NCBI RefSeq assembly: GCF_033473495.1
Contig: NC_088935.1
Coordinates: 4,030,001 to 4,094,000, forward strand
Origin: Cercospora beticola
Taxonomy: Eukaryota; Ascomycota; Dothideomycetes; Mycosphaerellales; Mycosphaerellaceae
Direction: 5' to 3'
DNA length: 64,000 bases
Below, in pieces: positions 34,300-44,875 of this stretch; within the stretch, counting starts at the first letter, position 1, and each line of letters starts with the position of its first letter. The notes below the pieces were generated by a model. It was given only the letters and a program-made list of their open reading frames with translations, was not told where the DNA came from and made no database searches. A program made the translations under genes and the position numbers.

Positions 34300-35350
34300 A
34301 TGCATCGCACATACTCTATGCGCCAGTCGCGCGCGCCGACCGCCTCGCAAATCCAAAACCCACCGCCACCGTCAGCTTCCACCAAGGGTGGTCGCCTCTT
34401 CGGCCGTGCCAACATTGGTATGTTAGAAGCAGAAATTGCGAAATGGGAGCGTTCAGCTAACAGCGAGTAAAGGCCACACATTCCGCAAGTCCGTCCACCC
34501 TGGCGCTTTCGGCCCAGACCTCGCAAAGAAGCTTTCGCAGCTGGTGAAGATGGAGAAGAACGTCATGCGATCAATGGAGCTTGTGGGCCGTGAGCGCATG
34601 GAGGTTGCTCAGCAGCTATCTTTGTGGGGTGAGGGTTGCGATGACGATGTTTCCGACGTTACCGACAAGCTCGGTGTCCTCATCTACGAAATCGGGGAGC
34701 TGGAGGACCAGTTTGTGGACCGCTACGACCAGTACCGCGTGACGATCAAGAGCATTCGCAACATCGAGGCTTCCGTCCAGCCCAGCAGAGACCGCAAGCA
34801 GAAGATCACCGACCAGATCGCACAGCTCAAGTACAAGGAGCCAAACAGCCCAAAGATTGTCGTGCTCGAGCAGGAGCTTGTCCGTGCTGAGGCCGAGTCG
34901 CTCGTTGCTGAGGCACAGCTGTCCAACATCACCCGCGAGAAGCTGAAGGCTGCCTTCACCTACCAGTTCGATGCTCTCCGCGAGCACAGCGAGAAGATGG
35001 CCATCATTGCCGGCTTCGGCAAGCACCTCCTCGAGCTCGTTGACGACACTCCAGTCACTCCCGGCGAGACCCGCAACGCTTACGACGGATACGAGGCATC
35101 CAAGGCTATCATCCAGGACTGCGAAGATGCCCTCACCAACTGGGTCGAGCAGAACGCCAAGGTCACCTCCAGCCTGTCCCAGCGCACTCGCACACTTTCG
35201 CAACGCCGCCGCAACAAGAACTCCGGCCACGACCTGGCTGACCAGGACCAGGACCGTGAGTCTGGCATGTGGGTGTCTGCTGAGCAGCACGGCGCTGGAC
35301 AAGACTACGACGATGAGGACTCTGTCCGCGGACGTGAAGTCGCAGCATAA
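34300..35350 (+). CDS. PIL1: eisosome core component Pil1/Lsp1, 331 aa
   Basis: BAR-domain protein that assembles into hemitubes under the plasma membrane and forms eisosomes (MCC furrows). Exons 34300-34417 and 34473-35350; the 55-nt intron (GTATGT to TAAAG, branch GCTAAC) splits the glycine codon in GRANI-G-HTFRKS. Family landmarks: N-terminal Arg/Ser-rich segment, HTFRKSVHPGAFGPDLAKKL, then the BAR helices with KNVMRSMELVGRERM, QQLSLWGEGCDDDVSDV and the dimer helix region LVRAEAESLVAEAQLSN. The C-terminal ~45 residues are acidic and disordered, as in yeast Pil1. Phosphorylatable Ser/Thr are abundant at the N-terminus, the site of Pkh kinase control in yeast. Single copy in this window; Pil1 versus Lsp1 cannot be separated in filamentous fungi by sequence alone. 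Confidence 0.96.
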
Positions 35351-36112
35351 GCAGCCGATTGGAAAGATGTGTTCTTTGGAAAAGCAACGAGTGAAAGTTA
35401 TATACCCTGGGAAAGCGAAGAAAGCGCGTAATACTGTACGAGCAGCACAGGATCACAGCCGAGCGACGACCTCACGAGTTTTTATATTTTATGGGAAATC
35501 AGCAGCGTCGTATATGATAATGTCTTTGACTGAATACCATTCCGCCATTTCTCATCTCATCTCTCATCCACTTCGCGTGTCAAGCTGACGCCCTGCTAGG
35601 ATCATATCGTGGTGTCGCTCGCCCCTCCTCTGCGGCGGGCTTCGGCTTGTCGCCATCCGCACCTTCCGTCCAACGTCACCCGCACGGTCGAGCTGTCAGG
35701 CAGTAATTCTAGTCGTCAGGTCTCCGTGCAGATATACTTCTGGGCCCTACGATGTACTTCACACGAGCATCGGACTCCATTGCCGACGAGCTGTGGACAA
35801 GCTTTCCAAGTTGGGGGCTCGCGAGCTCGAGCTGCTGCTGCCATGCTCCTTCGGCCAGCTCTGCCATTCTTCGGTGGAAATTAGTCCGCCGCGATATCCG
35901 CTATGCGTGCCCGAGTTCGGCGAATGGATAAGAAGTCGACATCGCCTGCTGCTATCACTGAATAGCTAACTGAGTCTCAAGACTGGAAATAACATTACAG
36001 CGCCAAGAACAAGCAGAGCATCAGCCACTGCTTCGATCTCGCGATCACGACAGACCATTGGCAACCACAAACCTCAAGCACATCAGCAGACTTCGAACTG
36101 AAACTCTGCAAC
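35351..36112. other. spacer, Pil1 3'UTR and DapA-family promoter
   Basis: 760 bp. No convincing gene and no recognised element. Confidence 0.4.
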
Positions 36113-37129
36113 ATGGCAACCAACGGCCACTCCTCGCAAAGCCCAAAAGTCCCTCCTCCTGGCATCTGGGCCCCAGCCGTAACGTTCTTCGACCCGGTCA
36201 CCGACGAACTTGATCTCGCGTCCCAAAAGAAATACTACTCTTACTTATCCCAACACCTCGCCGGCCTCGTAATCCTCGGCACCAATGCCGAGACCTTCCT
36301 CCTCACACGCCAGGAACGTGCTGCACTCTTGCGCACTGCCCGCGAAGCTGTCGGACCTGACTACCCCATCATGGCAGGTGTGGGCGGCCACTCGACGAAG
36401 CAGGTTTTGGAATTCATTCAGGATGCTGTAGAAGCCAAAGCGGACTCCGTACTGGTATTGCCTTGTGCGTATTTTGGAAAACAGACGACCATGAAGGTTG
36501 TCAAAGACTTTTATGGCGAGATTGCAGAAAAGAGTCCTTTGCCGGTCGTGATCTATAATTTCCCTGGTGTTTGTAATGGAGTGGATTTGGATTCGGAGAC
36601 GATTGCCGAGCTGGCGAAGAAATACAAGGTGTGTTTGTCGTTATCCGGAAGGAGCTGACAGAAGTCTAATGCATTAGTCCAGAACATCGTCGGAACGAAG
36701 TTGACATGTGCCCAAGTCGGCAAAATCACTCGTCTCACATCGCACTTCCCATCGACGGAGTTTGCCACATATGGTGGGCAATCCGACTTCCTCATCGGCG
36801 GTCTCGCTTCCGGATCCGCGGGCTGTATCGCAGCATTTGCCAACATCTTTCCCAAAACTGTTTCTCACATCTACAAGCTGTGGACGTCTGGCAAGACCGA
36901 GGAAGCTTTGCGTATTCACCGCATTGCAGGCCGAGCGGAGAACTTCAGCAAGGCCGGAATTGCAAACACGAAGTACGCGGTGAGTTTGACGAGTGCAAAG
37001 TATGCGGGAATTGAGGGTGCGGAGGAGAAGTTGAAGCCGAGAAAGCCTTACGAGGAGCCTAGTGACAGTACCAAGGCGGATATCAGAAAGATAATCGAGG
37101 AGATGGTGAAGATTGAAGAGTCGCTATAG
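36113..37129 (+). CDS. DapA-family aldolase/lyase, 320 aa
   Basis: Member of the dihydrodipicolinate synthase / N-acetylneuraminate lyase (class I aldolase) superfamily. Exons 36113-36628 and 36683-37129; the 54-nt intron (GTGTGT to TCCAG) joins AKKYK to NIVGTKLTC. The Schiff-base lysine is K178 in VGTKL; the catalytic tyrosine is Y148 in VIYNFPG; the substrate loop is GTNAET (56-61) in place of GTTGE. Fungi do not make lysine through DapA, so this is a catabolic aldolase. The closest known role is L-threo-3-deoxy-hexulosonate aldolase of D-galacturonate catabolism (GaaC/Lga1 group), or a 4-hydroxy-2-oxoglutarate aldolase. No other galacturonate gene is beside it, so substrate is uncertain. 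No targeting signal: cytosolic. Confidence 0.92.
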
Positions 37130-38480
37130 AGACAGTAAAGGCGTGGTCATCAGGGAGTAGAGGAATATTCATCGAGAAGATCGTGGCGATAGAAGTGGTC
37201 CAGATGTCTTGCAGCTTGTTCATAATGAGAAATGAGAACCACGACATCAACCTCTCAGGTCTCTTCGAGATTCCACGTTGAAGTCTTGAGATGACTTTTC
37301 GACCTTGAACAGCATGGGAAGGAGGTTTGCACAAAACTGTGGAAGGTACGTACTTACTCACCTTCCTCGTGCAGAGCTCCATTTAGTGGCCTCGAAGAGC
37401 TGATGTGCCTGCAGATCTATGAACATGCTGCCACAGCTGCCACACCTCCTGCGAACACGGCTGACTAGCGCCAGATCGACAAGAGCACGACCAAATGCAG
37501 AAATCTCCGATGCAGAGGGTGCGGCTCTTCCACTCGAGGGAACTGAAAGTATTCGTCGCTGTCATGCGGTCGCATCCTGCCCAGCAGAATATCCAAACCT
37601 GTCTCAGTCGGATCATGTGCCTCGAAATGCGTATTCGCGACCCTCCAATACAATGCTCGACTATGAGACCTCTTGCGTTGTCGAGCTCGGATTAGCTCGC
37701 ACGCAGCCATGCCGTCGCCACAGTGGAAAGCAAGGTGAAACCCATTGCCCCGCCGGCCTATCCTGAAGCACTTGACTTGAACGATGGGAGGGATCGATAC
37801 AGTATAACACATCGCCGTCAAGCCGAGTCTCCGACTCCTTTCATCAACTGTTTCCCAACACATGACAGGATCACTTGGTCTTGCACAATAAGCCTTACAA
37901 GCTCCAGGATCGCCGTCAGGCCTTCCACGCCGGCACGCATGCGGGAAGCGAAAAATCTCCCATTGGTATTCTTACGCCCCCGATTCGTCTATGGACGGAG
38001 CTACACTGCACGCTTATGGCCGTAGCGAGTTGCTGACTTTAGAAGGTCACATTGGCACAGCCTTGCATGAACAATAGCCTCTCAACTACGCAAATTCATT
38101 GTCAGATATTGGCACGCCTGATCATTGTATCTGCGCGGCATCACATTCTCCAAAGGCTTGATGGGCATGATCAAATGCATAATCATTACAAAGTTGAGAC
38201 CTGCTCGAATCTAACCTGCACTGCTCAAGATCAACGCCAAAAGTGACCTGCGACGATGCAACATCGAGCGGCATACGCATTATAGCCTGGACGCCTCGAG
38301 GCACATCGAGGCCGATTGGTTCACTGCCTCGCGAGGTCACATCGTATACCACATCGGAAGAAGCGATATGCCTCCTGATGCTACATCTGGTCTCAGTGGT
38401 GGACAGCAAAGGCGATACATATAAATGACGGCCTGGAACGCACCGTTTGCGATACATCAAACAGTCTACAGAACATCAAT
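37130..38480. other. 1.35-kb spacer, promoter of the GH5 gene
   Basis: No convincing gene. The right end contains a TATA box 56 bp before the GH5 start codon. Confidence 0.45.
38420..38425 (+). promoter_or_regulatory. TATA box of the GH5 glucanase gene
   Basis: TATAAA (in ACATATAAATG) lies about 56 bp upstream of the ATG at 38481. With typical fungal TATA-to-start spacing this implies a very short leader. Confidence 0.5.
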
Positions 38481-39820
38481 ATGCAGTATCGTTTACTCGC
38501 TTTGTCCCTCCTCGCCGGCGGTGTAACTGCTTGGCTTCCGCAAGATCAAGACCTTGCAGCGTTCAACCAGACGGCCCGATTTGAGCAGCTTGGAAAACGC
38601 TTCGAGCCTTCTCTCCCAAATGGCGTGACCAAGATTCGCGGTGTCAACTTTGGAGGATGGCTCGTTTCGGAGCCTTGGATGATGAGCAACGAATGGTATG
38701 TCACCTTTGATTCCGATATATTAAGCTTGGAGTCTGACAGCTCTGCAGGAGCAAAATGGGCTGTGCTAGCTCGGCTTCTGAGTTCGACTGCATGAAAGAC
38801 CATTACACTGGTAGCAACCGAGCGACAGGAAACCAAAAGTTTGCAAACCACTGGAGAGATTGGATCAACCCTGCCACTGTCCAATCTGCTCATGATGTTG
38901 GCTTGAACACTATTCGTATTCCTATTGGATACTGGTCATACGCGGCTATCGTCGATACTGCTAGCGAGCCTTTCGCGGATCCTGCTCCAATGCTCCAGTA
39001 TCTGGACGCTGTCGTTCAAAAGGCTACCGACCTGGGTATGTATGTCATTATCGACCTCCACGGGGCGCCAGGCGGCCAGCAAGAGGACGTCTTCACAGGC
39101 CAGAACAACAAGCCAGCCGGCTTCTTCAACGACTACAACTTCGGCCGTGCCCAGAAGTGGCTCTCATGGATGACTAAACGCATCCATAGCAACTCTGCCT
39201 ACTCTTCCGTCGGCACGATCGAAGTCCTAAACGAACCAGTCTCCGACCACGATGCGAACGGTCGCTACCCAGCACCCGGAGAAGTCCCAGGCTTGATTCA
39301 AAAATACTACCCGGCAGCACTCAAAGCCGTGCGTGATGCCGAAGCATCCCTCAACGTCCCAGACAACAAAAAACTCCACGTCCAGTTCATGTCCAAGAAA
39401 TGGGGCTCCGGCGACCCACGCTCCACCTCCGCAATCCAGAACGACCCAATGACCGCCTACGATGACCACAATTACATCGGTTTCGCCCTCGGCAGTACCA
39501 GCGACAAGTACTCTCTCATGCACAGCGCTTGCACCGATTCACGAGTCGTTTCCGGACAAGATTTCGCTATTACGGGAGAATGGTCTATGACGTCCGGCGT
39601 GGATAAGAATGATGGGGCTTGGTTTAAACAGTGGTTTACGGCGCAGCAGCAGCTTTATGAGAAGCCCGGGATGGATGGTTGGGTTTATTGGACTTGGAAG
39701 ACGGAGTTGAATGATCCGAGATGGACGTATAGTTATGCGACGTATTTGGGGTATGTGCCGACTGATGCGGCGGGTTTGGAGAAGAATGTTTATCAGGATG
39801 TTTGTGCTGGGTATAGATAA
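38481..39820 (+). CDS. secreted exo-1,3-beta-glucanase (GH5, EXG1-like), 428 aa
   Basis: Cell-wall beta-1,3-glucan exo-hydrolase. Exons 38481-38695 and 38749-39820; the 53-nt intron (GTATGT to TGCAG) splits the Trp codon of SNEW-SKMG. Signal peptide at 1-17 (MQYRLLALSLLAGGVTA). GH5_9 markers: RGVNFGGWLVSEPWM near the N-terminus, RIPIGYW, IIDLHGAPG, acid/base E234 in EVLNEP, and nucleophile E349 in ITGEWSM; the C-terminus WTWKTELNDPRWTY also matches. A dibasic KR at 39-40 could be a Kex2 propeptide site, as in yeast Exg1. No GPI signal, so probably secreted to wall or medium. A TATA box precedes it closely. Confidence 0.95.
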
Positions 39821-40228
39821 TGGTGATGTGGGTTGGTGGTGTTGTTGGAAGCTGGAGAGATGTGAGCGGGAGTACAATCTTTGTTATTTCAACGAGATAC
39901 AACTGAACTTGTGCGATGTATAGATCATTCCATCTTCCTCGAATAGGGGAAAAGTTCCAATGAGCAGTCTCGCAGGTCACTCTTGTCTCGATATCAATAT
40001 CGAAGAACAGCAATGGAAGTTCACTCTGTTATCGTTCTCATTGTTCGAACCCATCCCTGTTTGCTACTCTCCACTTCCAAACTATTTCCCCTTCTTGGCA
40101 AAAATGCCGCATTCACTTCGTCCTCGCCACAAATTTTAAGGCTTCCGGAAACTTCTGTCTTCATCTCTCTGCACAAGCGTTACGCGATATAAGCACAGAA
40201 CATCGGAGACTGGCAACTACCACACAAG
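39821..40228. promoter_or_regulatory. spacer and promoter of the first small Cys-rich gene
   Basis: About 400 bp. TATAAG at 40188-40193 lies 36 bp before the ATG at 40229; the leader would be very short. Nothing else recognised. Confidence 0.4.
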
Positions 40229-40686
40229 ATGTGTCGTCCCCTGACAGTTAGCTGTCAACGCATGACAGGCTACGGAGACCCGATCTGTGACCACTACCTC
40301 ACACTTCCCGACCACAAGATTCTCTGCTCGAAGCCTGATTCCAGAGAATGCAGAGCCGGACTGACAGACCCGGTGAGCTTCCAGAATCCACCGACGCAGT
40401 GTGCTGGTGAGTTCGACTCGAGCCCCTTGCCCATCAATCAGTACGAGCGCATGATTTTCTGACTTGAACAGGCATCGCGGCAGGCTTCCATCCACAGAGC
40501 GAAGCTTGTGAGAGGATCTGTGAGGCTGCCCTGAGGAAGTATGGGTCGACGTTGTGGAAGGTCAATAAGGAGGGTAAGCCGAGTGAGGCGGGCTGGAAGG
40601 CTTGGTTGGTGAGATTGTGCGCTCGGTCGAAGGAAGACTGTGAAAAGGAGGCGAAGCCGTTGTTCGTGAGTGATGGAGAGGACTGA
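40229..40686 (+). CDS. small cysteine-rich protein, copy A, 130 aa
   Basis: Exons 40229-40406 and 40472-40686; the 65-nt intron (GTGAGT to GAACAG) splits the glycine codon of QCA-G-IAAGF. No signal peptide and no membrane segment, so an intracellular protein despite 11 cysteines. The N-terminal half carries C2, C9, C20, C33, C41 and C58 with two histidines (H22, H29), spacing that could bind zinc. It ends in the segment SFQNPPTQCAG, shared with the next gene. The C-terminal half is helical (CERICEAALRKYG). Clearly paralogous to the gene 950 bp downstream: both start MC, share RAGL/KAGL, FQNP-x-T-x-CAG and EICEA-like motifs, and have the intron at the same glycine codon in the same phase. Copy A has a longer, more charged tail. 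Function unknown; many filamentous fungi carry short MC-starting Cys/His-rich proteins of unknown role. Confidence 0.75.
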
Positions 40687-41181
40687 TGGGCCGGCCAGGA
40701 AGTAGATCGTGCTTCAGGCGCTCGAGAGAGTGGAGATCTGGATAGTGGTGCTCGAGTGGGCGGCGTTCTTGAACTGCTTCAACGTTCTCCCAGGTGTTCG
40801 GTTTGGTCCCCTTCGCCGTGATGGCCCAGTAAGCGATTCGTTTTCCGTTGCTCCAACGTAGGCAGTTCTTCGCCTCTTCCGTTGCTGCTTGTCCGTTGGC
40901 TTCACTTCTCACTCCAAGCTTCACATTCACCTCTTCTGCACCGCGCGCCAGACCCCAGCAACGCGCGTCTCCACCCGCAGCAAAACAATCTCGCTGACCG
41001 CTGCGGCAACAAGCTCAGTCGCGCGCCCAATATAAAAACAAACTTTCTCCCCCCTTCTGCTCTCTTCCTTCTTCCCCGTCACCACAACACACAACACAAC
41101 CGCGCCAACACACCAACGACCTATCACACCACACACAAGACTCTTCTCTCACACACAATCACACCATCAACACCACTCAAG
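40687..41181. promoter_or_regulatory. promoter and long CT/CA-rich leader of copy B
   Basis: Holds CCAAT (41027-41031) fused to a strong TATAAAAA (41031-41038), 144 bp before the ATG at 41182. The DNA between is a CT-rich block (from about 41040) followed by a long CA-rich, G-poor stretch up to the start codon AAGATG. In filamentous fungi this order is typical of strongly expressed genes. Confidence 0.6.
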
Positions 41182-41716
41182 ATGTGCGGTCCACTCATCG
41201 TCACTTGCGGCTGCGCTCCCATCGTCCACAAGCAAAACCGCGCCACCCACTACGTCGTCTGCGAACACCTCCTCGTCCCGTGCAAGAATGCCGGCGACAG
41301 AATCTGCAAGGCCGGTCTCGGCGAGATCGTCGACTTCCAGAACCCGTCCACTGAGTGTGCCGGTAAGTTTTCACTTCTTTCCTTCACTTGCTCTTGTTTC
41401 TGTTTCTCTGCCAATTTGGCGCGGCGGCGGCGGCGGGCGGGTTGGAGATTGAGTGACTTGGAGTCGAGTTCGAGTGGCGGAGAAAGGGGAGGAGACCGGG
41501 GTGAAGAAAAGGTAATCTTGCTGTTTGAGAACAATACTGACTCGACTTTCACTGGCGAAAGGCTGCTTGGCCGGCCACTCTCCATACAGCCAGGCCGCCA
41601 AGGAGATCTGCGAGGCTTCGCTGAAGAAGTACGCCGAGGCCGTCTACAAGGCCAACGAGAAGAATTTCACCGGCGAGAAGACCTCCCGCAAGGGCTGGTT
41701 CTTCGGCCTCTTCTAA
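41182..41716 (+). CDS. small cysteine-rich protein, copy B, 111 aa
   Basis: Exons 41182-41362 and 41562-41716. The 199-nt intron (GTAAGT to CGAAAG) is about three times longer than most in the window. Cysteines at 2, 9, 11, 27, 34, 42, 59 and 62, with H16, H23 and H29; the pattern TCGCAP...H...HYVVCEHLLVPC could be a zinc-binding knuckle. No signal peptide. The second half is a short amphipathic helix (KEICEASLKKYAEAVYKANE) and a basic/aromatic end (KGWFFGLF). It shares the FQNPSTECAG segment and the intron position with copy A, so the two arose by tandem duplication. The promoter and leader suggest strong expression, and a second intron-like segment lies just after the stop. Function unknown. 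Confidence 0.8.
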
Positions 41717-41726
41717 GTCCGCAAAG

Positions 41727-41843
41727 GTAAGCACTCTCCCCCCTTGTTTTCTCTGGTTGGCGGTCGCAATGAACGACAACGTGGTTACAACCGCGGCGCA
41801 AAATGGTCGTGAGAGTATTGCAGAGAGACTGACTGGTTGGCAG
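41727..41843 (+). other. probable 3'UTR intron of copy B
   Basis: Ten bases after the TAA, a GTAAGC donor, a branch-like GACTGAC and an acceptor GGCAG define a 117-nt intron with no coding consequence. The exon junction would be too near the stop to trigger classical exon-junction-dependent decay. Confidence 0.55.
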
Positions 41844-41952
41844 GCACCACACACCAAGATGCGCTGAGAGATGGAAGGAAGGAAATGCTTGGGTATCATA
41901 CCTAGGCTAGAAGAGCAGAGCAAAGCTTCATAAACGCTCAATGAAAGTAACG

Positions 41953-42831
41953 TCACGCTGTCGCTTTGCCTTTTCCTTTGACTTCGTAGGCCGGCGCAGG
42001 CTCTTCGTCGTCCTCGGAACTCTCGTCTTCGTCCTCGTCCCAGCCGTAAAAGCTTCTGCCACCTCCACCATTCGACGCTTCCGCTTTGACGCCCTCACTA
42101 GAGTCAGAGCTCTCCTCAACATCCTCATCCTCACTCTCATCCGCCTTGGCACTACTCTCACTCCCCGTCCTCTCCTCCAACAAGCCCTCCTTCATAGCCC
42201 TGATAACAGCCTCCCTCGTCTTATTCTCCGCATCCTCCTTGCCCTCAACCCACTCCGCATCCAGTCTCCCTCTCGCCGCACCGCCCTTGCCACTCTTAAT
42301 CTCCTCTTCCCTCCTCTCCGCAGCATCCACAACTTCCTGCCAGCGCTTCTTCCTCTCTTCCTTTTCCTTCTTCTCCATTTCCGGCTTGATGGCAAGATAT
42401 TCTGCCAGCCTCTTCGCCTCGTCCACAGTCCTCAACCTCCTGCCATCGAGGTTGCGATTCGAGGCATTTGGATTCACATTGCTGTTTCGGTTCTTGCGAC
42501 TGCTCATGCGACCGCCTGCGGCGCGGAGTTGGGAGCCGAAACCGCCTTTGCCACCACATAGTCTTCGCGACAGGCGCAGGGAGAGAAGAGTATCGTCTGG
42601 AGAGCTGAGGAGGGTGGTGATCGGAGAGTCATTGTGTGGGAGGAGTTGCTTGTTTGAGACGGTTGTGATGAGTAGGTCTTCTCCTGCGGAGGGTGGTAAT
42701 CGCGACTGGATCGTGCTGTAGATGTCGCTGATTGGAGTTGAGGCCTTGGTGGGTAGAGACAGCGTGCGAGGGAGTCCAAGACCGGCGAAAGTCGCCAGGA
42801 GGACGTTGATGGTGGATTCTGACTGAGCCAT
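41953..42831 (-). CDS. SDE2: Sde2, ubiquitin-fold splicing/silencing factor, 292 aa
   Basis: Nuclear factor made as a ubiquitin-fold precursor. In S. pombe it is cut after the Gly-Gly by deubiquitinating enzymes, and the released Lys-starting part joins the spliceosome for selected introns; it also supports telomere silencing. Here residues 1-94 form the ubiquitin-like part ending LSRRLCGG, followed by K95 in CGGKGGFGSQLRAAGGRMSSRK, the diagnostic motif with the cleavage site between G94 and K95. The rest is charged coiled coil (about 125-180) and an acidic Ser/Glu-rich tail. Single exon, ATG 42831. Convergent with copy B of the Cys-rich gene, divergent from the N-myristoyltransferase gene. 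Confidence 0.95.
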   Translation of the reverse strand: MAQSESTINVLLATFAGLGLPRTLSLPTKASTPISDIYSTIQSRLPPSAGEDLLITTVSNKQLLPHNDSPITTLLSSPDDTLLSLRLSRRLCGGKGGFGSQLRAAGGRMSSRKNRNSNVNPNASNRNLDGRRLRTVDEAKRLAEYLAIKPEMEKKEKEERKKRWQEVVDAAERREEEIKSGKGGAARGRLDAEWVEGKEDAENKTREAVIRAMKEGLLEERTGSESSAKADESEDEDVEESSDSSEGVKAEASNGGGGRSFYGWDEDEDESSEDDEEPAPAYEVKGKGKATA

Positions 42832-43181
42832 GTTGTTCTGGACTTGGGAGTGTGCGTCGGTAGTGGGTATAGATGCGTCTCAAAGTTATCTTGTCAGACG
42901 CGAAGTCAGTCGTCAGTCGCAAGGCCGTGTACTTCGTGCCTTAAATTTCAGGCAGCAAAAGTGGGGTCGTCAGTCCCCAGCTTCGTGCAGCCAGCTTCCA
43001 GCTTTCGAGCTCTCGCGTTTCCTGCTGGGCACGAGACAGCTTGCTGCATAAAGACGCGTGAAACAATTGTTTGCCAAGCCACGTTTGTCGACAGGCGATA
43101 TAAACGTCCCCTACCCAGCCAGCTCCATCGACGGATCGATCTGCTCGCGAATCCGAAGAGAGGGGCATCTGAGGAGGAGCA
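42832..43181. promoter_or_regulatory. divergent promoter SDE2 / NMT1
   Basis: 350 bp between the two start codons. No TATA at a usual place, consistent with housekeeping genes; GCGATATAAACG near 43096 on the NMT side is a weak candidate. Confidence 0.4.
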
Positions 43182-44875
43182 ATGGCCGACGACAAGACAG
43201 CAGATGCCAAGCTGGCGAGCGATGTTGCCGACGATTCATTGAAAGACCCTATGGCCACTTCTCAAGCTGCTGATGATCTCCAAAATGATGACGGAGAAGA
43301 AGAGGAGGGCGAGGAGGACGGTGAACAAGAGGCTGCAGGCGGCAGTCCCTCACAGAAGAAGAAGAAGCGAAAGCCTAAGAAGAAGAAGGCTGCCACAACA
43401 GAACAGCCACTCGCCAATGTGATCCAAAACAATAAGCCTATTGGGGTACAAGATCTACCAGCACTTCTTAAACAGCTACAAGCCAATGAGGGAGCCAAGA
43501 AGGAGGGCAAGGCACCTGAAGACTACAAGTTTTGGAACACGCAGCCCGTGCCAAAGTTCAAGGAGCCCAATCTGCTCCAAACGACCAGCGGAAAAGAGGG
43601 TGACCTCGCTGAAGGTGCTATCCTGCCATCCCAGATCTGCAAGGCCAGTGTCAAGCCCGAGCCGGAGAAGCTACTGGATAGCTTCGAGTGGTGCTTGATC
43701 GATGTGGAAGACAAGGACGATCTGCAGGAATTCTACGATCTGCTTTACAATCATTACGTCGAGGATACAGATGGTTCCTTCCGCTTCAACTACTCCACAG
43801 AATTCCTGAAGTGGGCACTTCAGCCTCCAGGATGGAAGAAGGAATGGCACATCGGTATCCGTACCAAAGCCTCCGCTGATGGCAAGAGGGGAAAGCTTGT
43901 CGCTTCGATCACTGGTATTCCTGTCACATTGAAGGTCAGAGGACAGACAGTCAATGCCAGCGAGATCAATTTCCTTGCCATTCACCGCAAGCTGCGAAAC
44001 AAGCGTTTGGCGCCTGTGCTCATCAAGGAGGTCACACGACGATGCTATCAAAATGATGTTTTCCAAGCACTATATACTGCCGGAACACTGCTCCCAACGC
44101 CAGTAAGCACATGTCGCTATTTCCATCGGTCTCTGGACTGGGAACACCTCTACAAGACTGGCTTCAGCCACATGCCACCTGGATCGACTGAACTGCGCCA
44201 GAAGTACAAGTATCGATTGGAGTCTCACACGCAAACTAAGGGCTTGCGACCAATGAAGCCAGCCGATATCCCAGCTGTCAAGGACTTGTTGGTACGCTAC
44301 ACCGAGCGCTTCAATCTTCGACAGGAGTTCAGCGATGAGGAGATTGCGCACTGGATGTGCTCCGAGACGTCCAAAGGGGTCGTGTGGAGCTACGTGGTAG
44401 AGGATGAGGGACGCATCACTGATTTCATTTCGTACTATCTACTCGAGGTAAGCGTGAATGGTGCTCTCTCTGTGCACAGCAAGCTAACACGCTACAGTCC
44501 ACCGTACTTCGCGCGTCCAAGAAGGATACGATCCGTGCTGCATACCTCTACTATTACGCTACCGAATCTGCATTCCAAGCTCCGAAAGGACCCAAGGTCA
44601 AAGCCAAGGAGTTGCAAGAGAGACTTCAAAATCGTCTGCAAGAGCTCGTGCACGATGTGCTCATTCTTGCCAAGAAGGAGGATTTCCACGTCTTCAATGC
44701 GCTCACGCTTCTTGACAACCCCTTGTTCTTGAAAGAGCAGAAATTCGAGCCCGGGGATGGCAAGCTCCATTTCTACCTGTTCAATTGGCGGACGCCGACG
44801 CTGCCAGGAGGTATTGACGAGAGGAACAACATCGACACGAGCAAGATGGGCGGCGTGGGTGTTGTTATGCTGTAA
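43182..44875 (+). CDS. NMT1: glycylpeptide N-myristoyltransferase, 547 aa
   Basis: Transfers myristate from myristoyl-CoA to N-terminal glycines; essential in fungi. Exons 43182-44447 and 44498-44875; the 50-nt intron (GTAAGC to TACAG, branch GCTAAC) joins SYYLLE to STVLRASKK. The N-terminal ~80 residues are acidic then strongly basic (runs of Lys), the ribosome-targeting region. The catalytic GNAT-fold halves follow: YKFWNTQPVPKF, EFYDLLYNHYVED, EINFLAIHRKLRNKRLAPVLIKEV (acyl-CoA/oxyanion region), YFHRSLDWEHL and the second half with AHWMCSETSKGVVWSYV. The terminal GGVGVVML matches the family, where the C-terminal leucine carboxylate acts as the base. Length is at the long end because of the N-terminal extension. 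Confidence 0.97.

Noticed and set aside
34616..35302. 228-codon antisense frame over PIL1
   Set aside because: Same codon-bias shadow effect; no domain, no splice logic.
40229..41716. Tandem Cys-rich genes as secreted effectors
   Set aside because: Neither has a signal peptide, so the classical small-secreted-effector label is not supported.
42086..42721. 211-codon and overlapping plus-strand frames over SDE2
   Set aside because: Ser/Leu-rich mirror of the acidic/lysine-rich sense protein, which has the diagnostic Sde2 motif.
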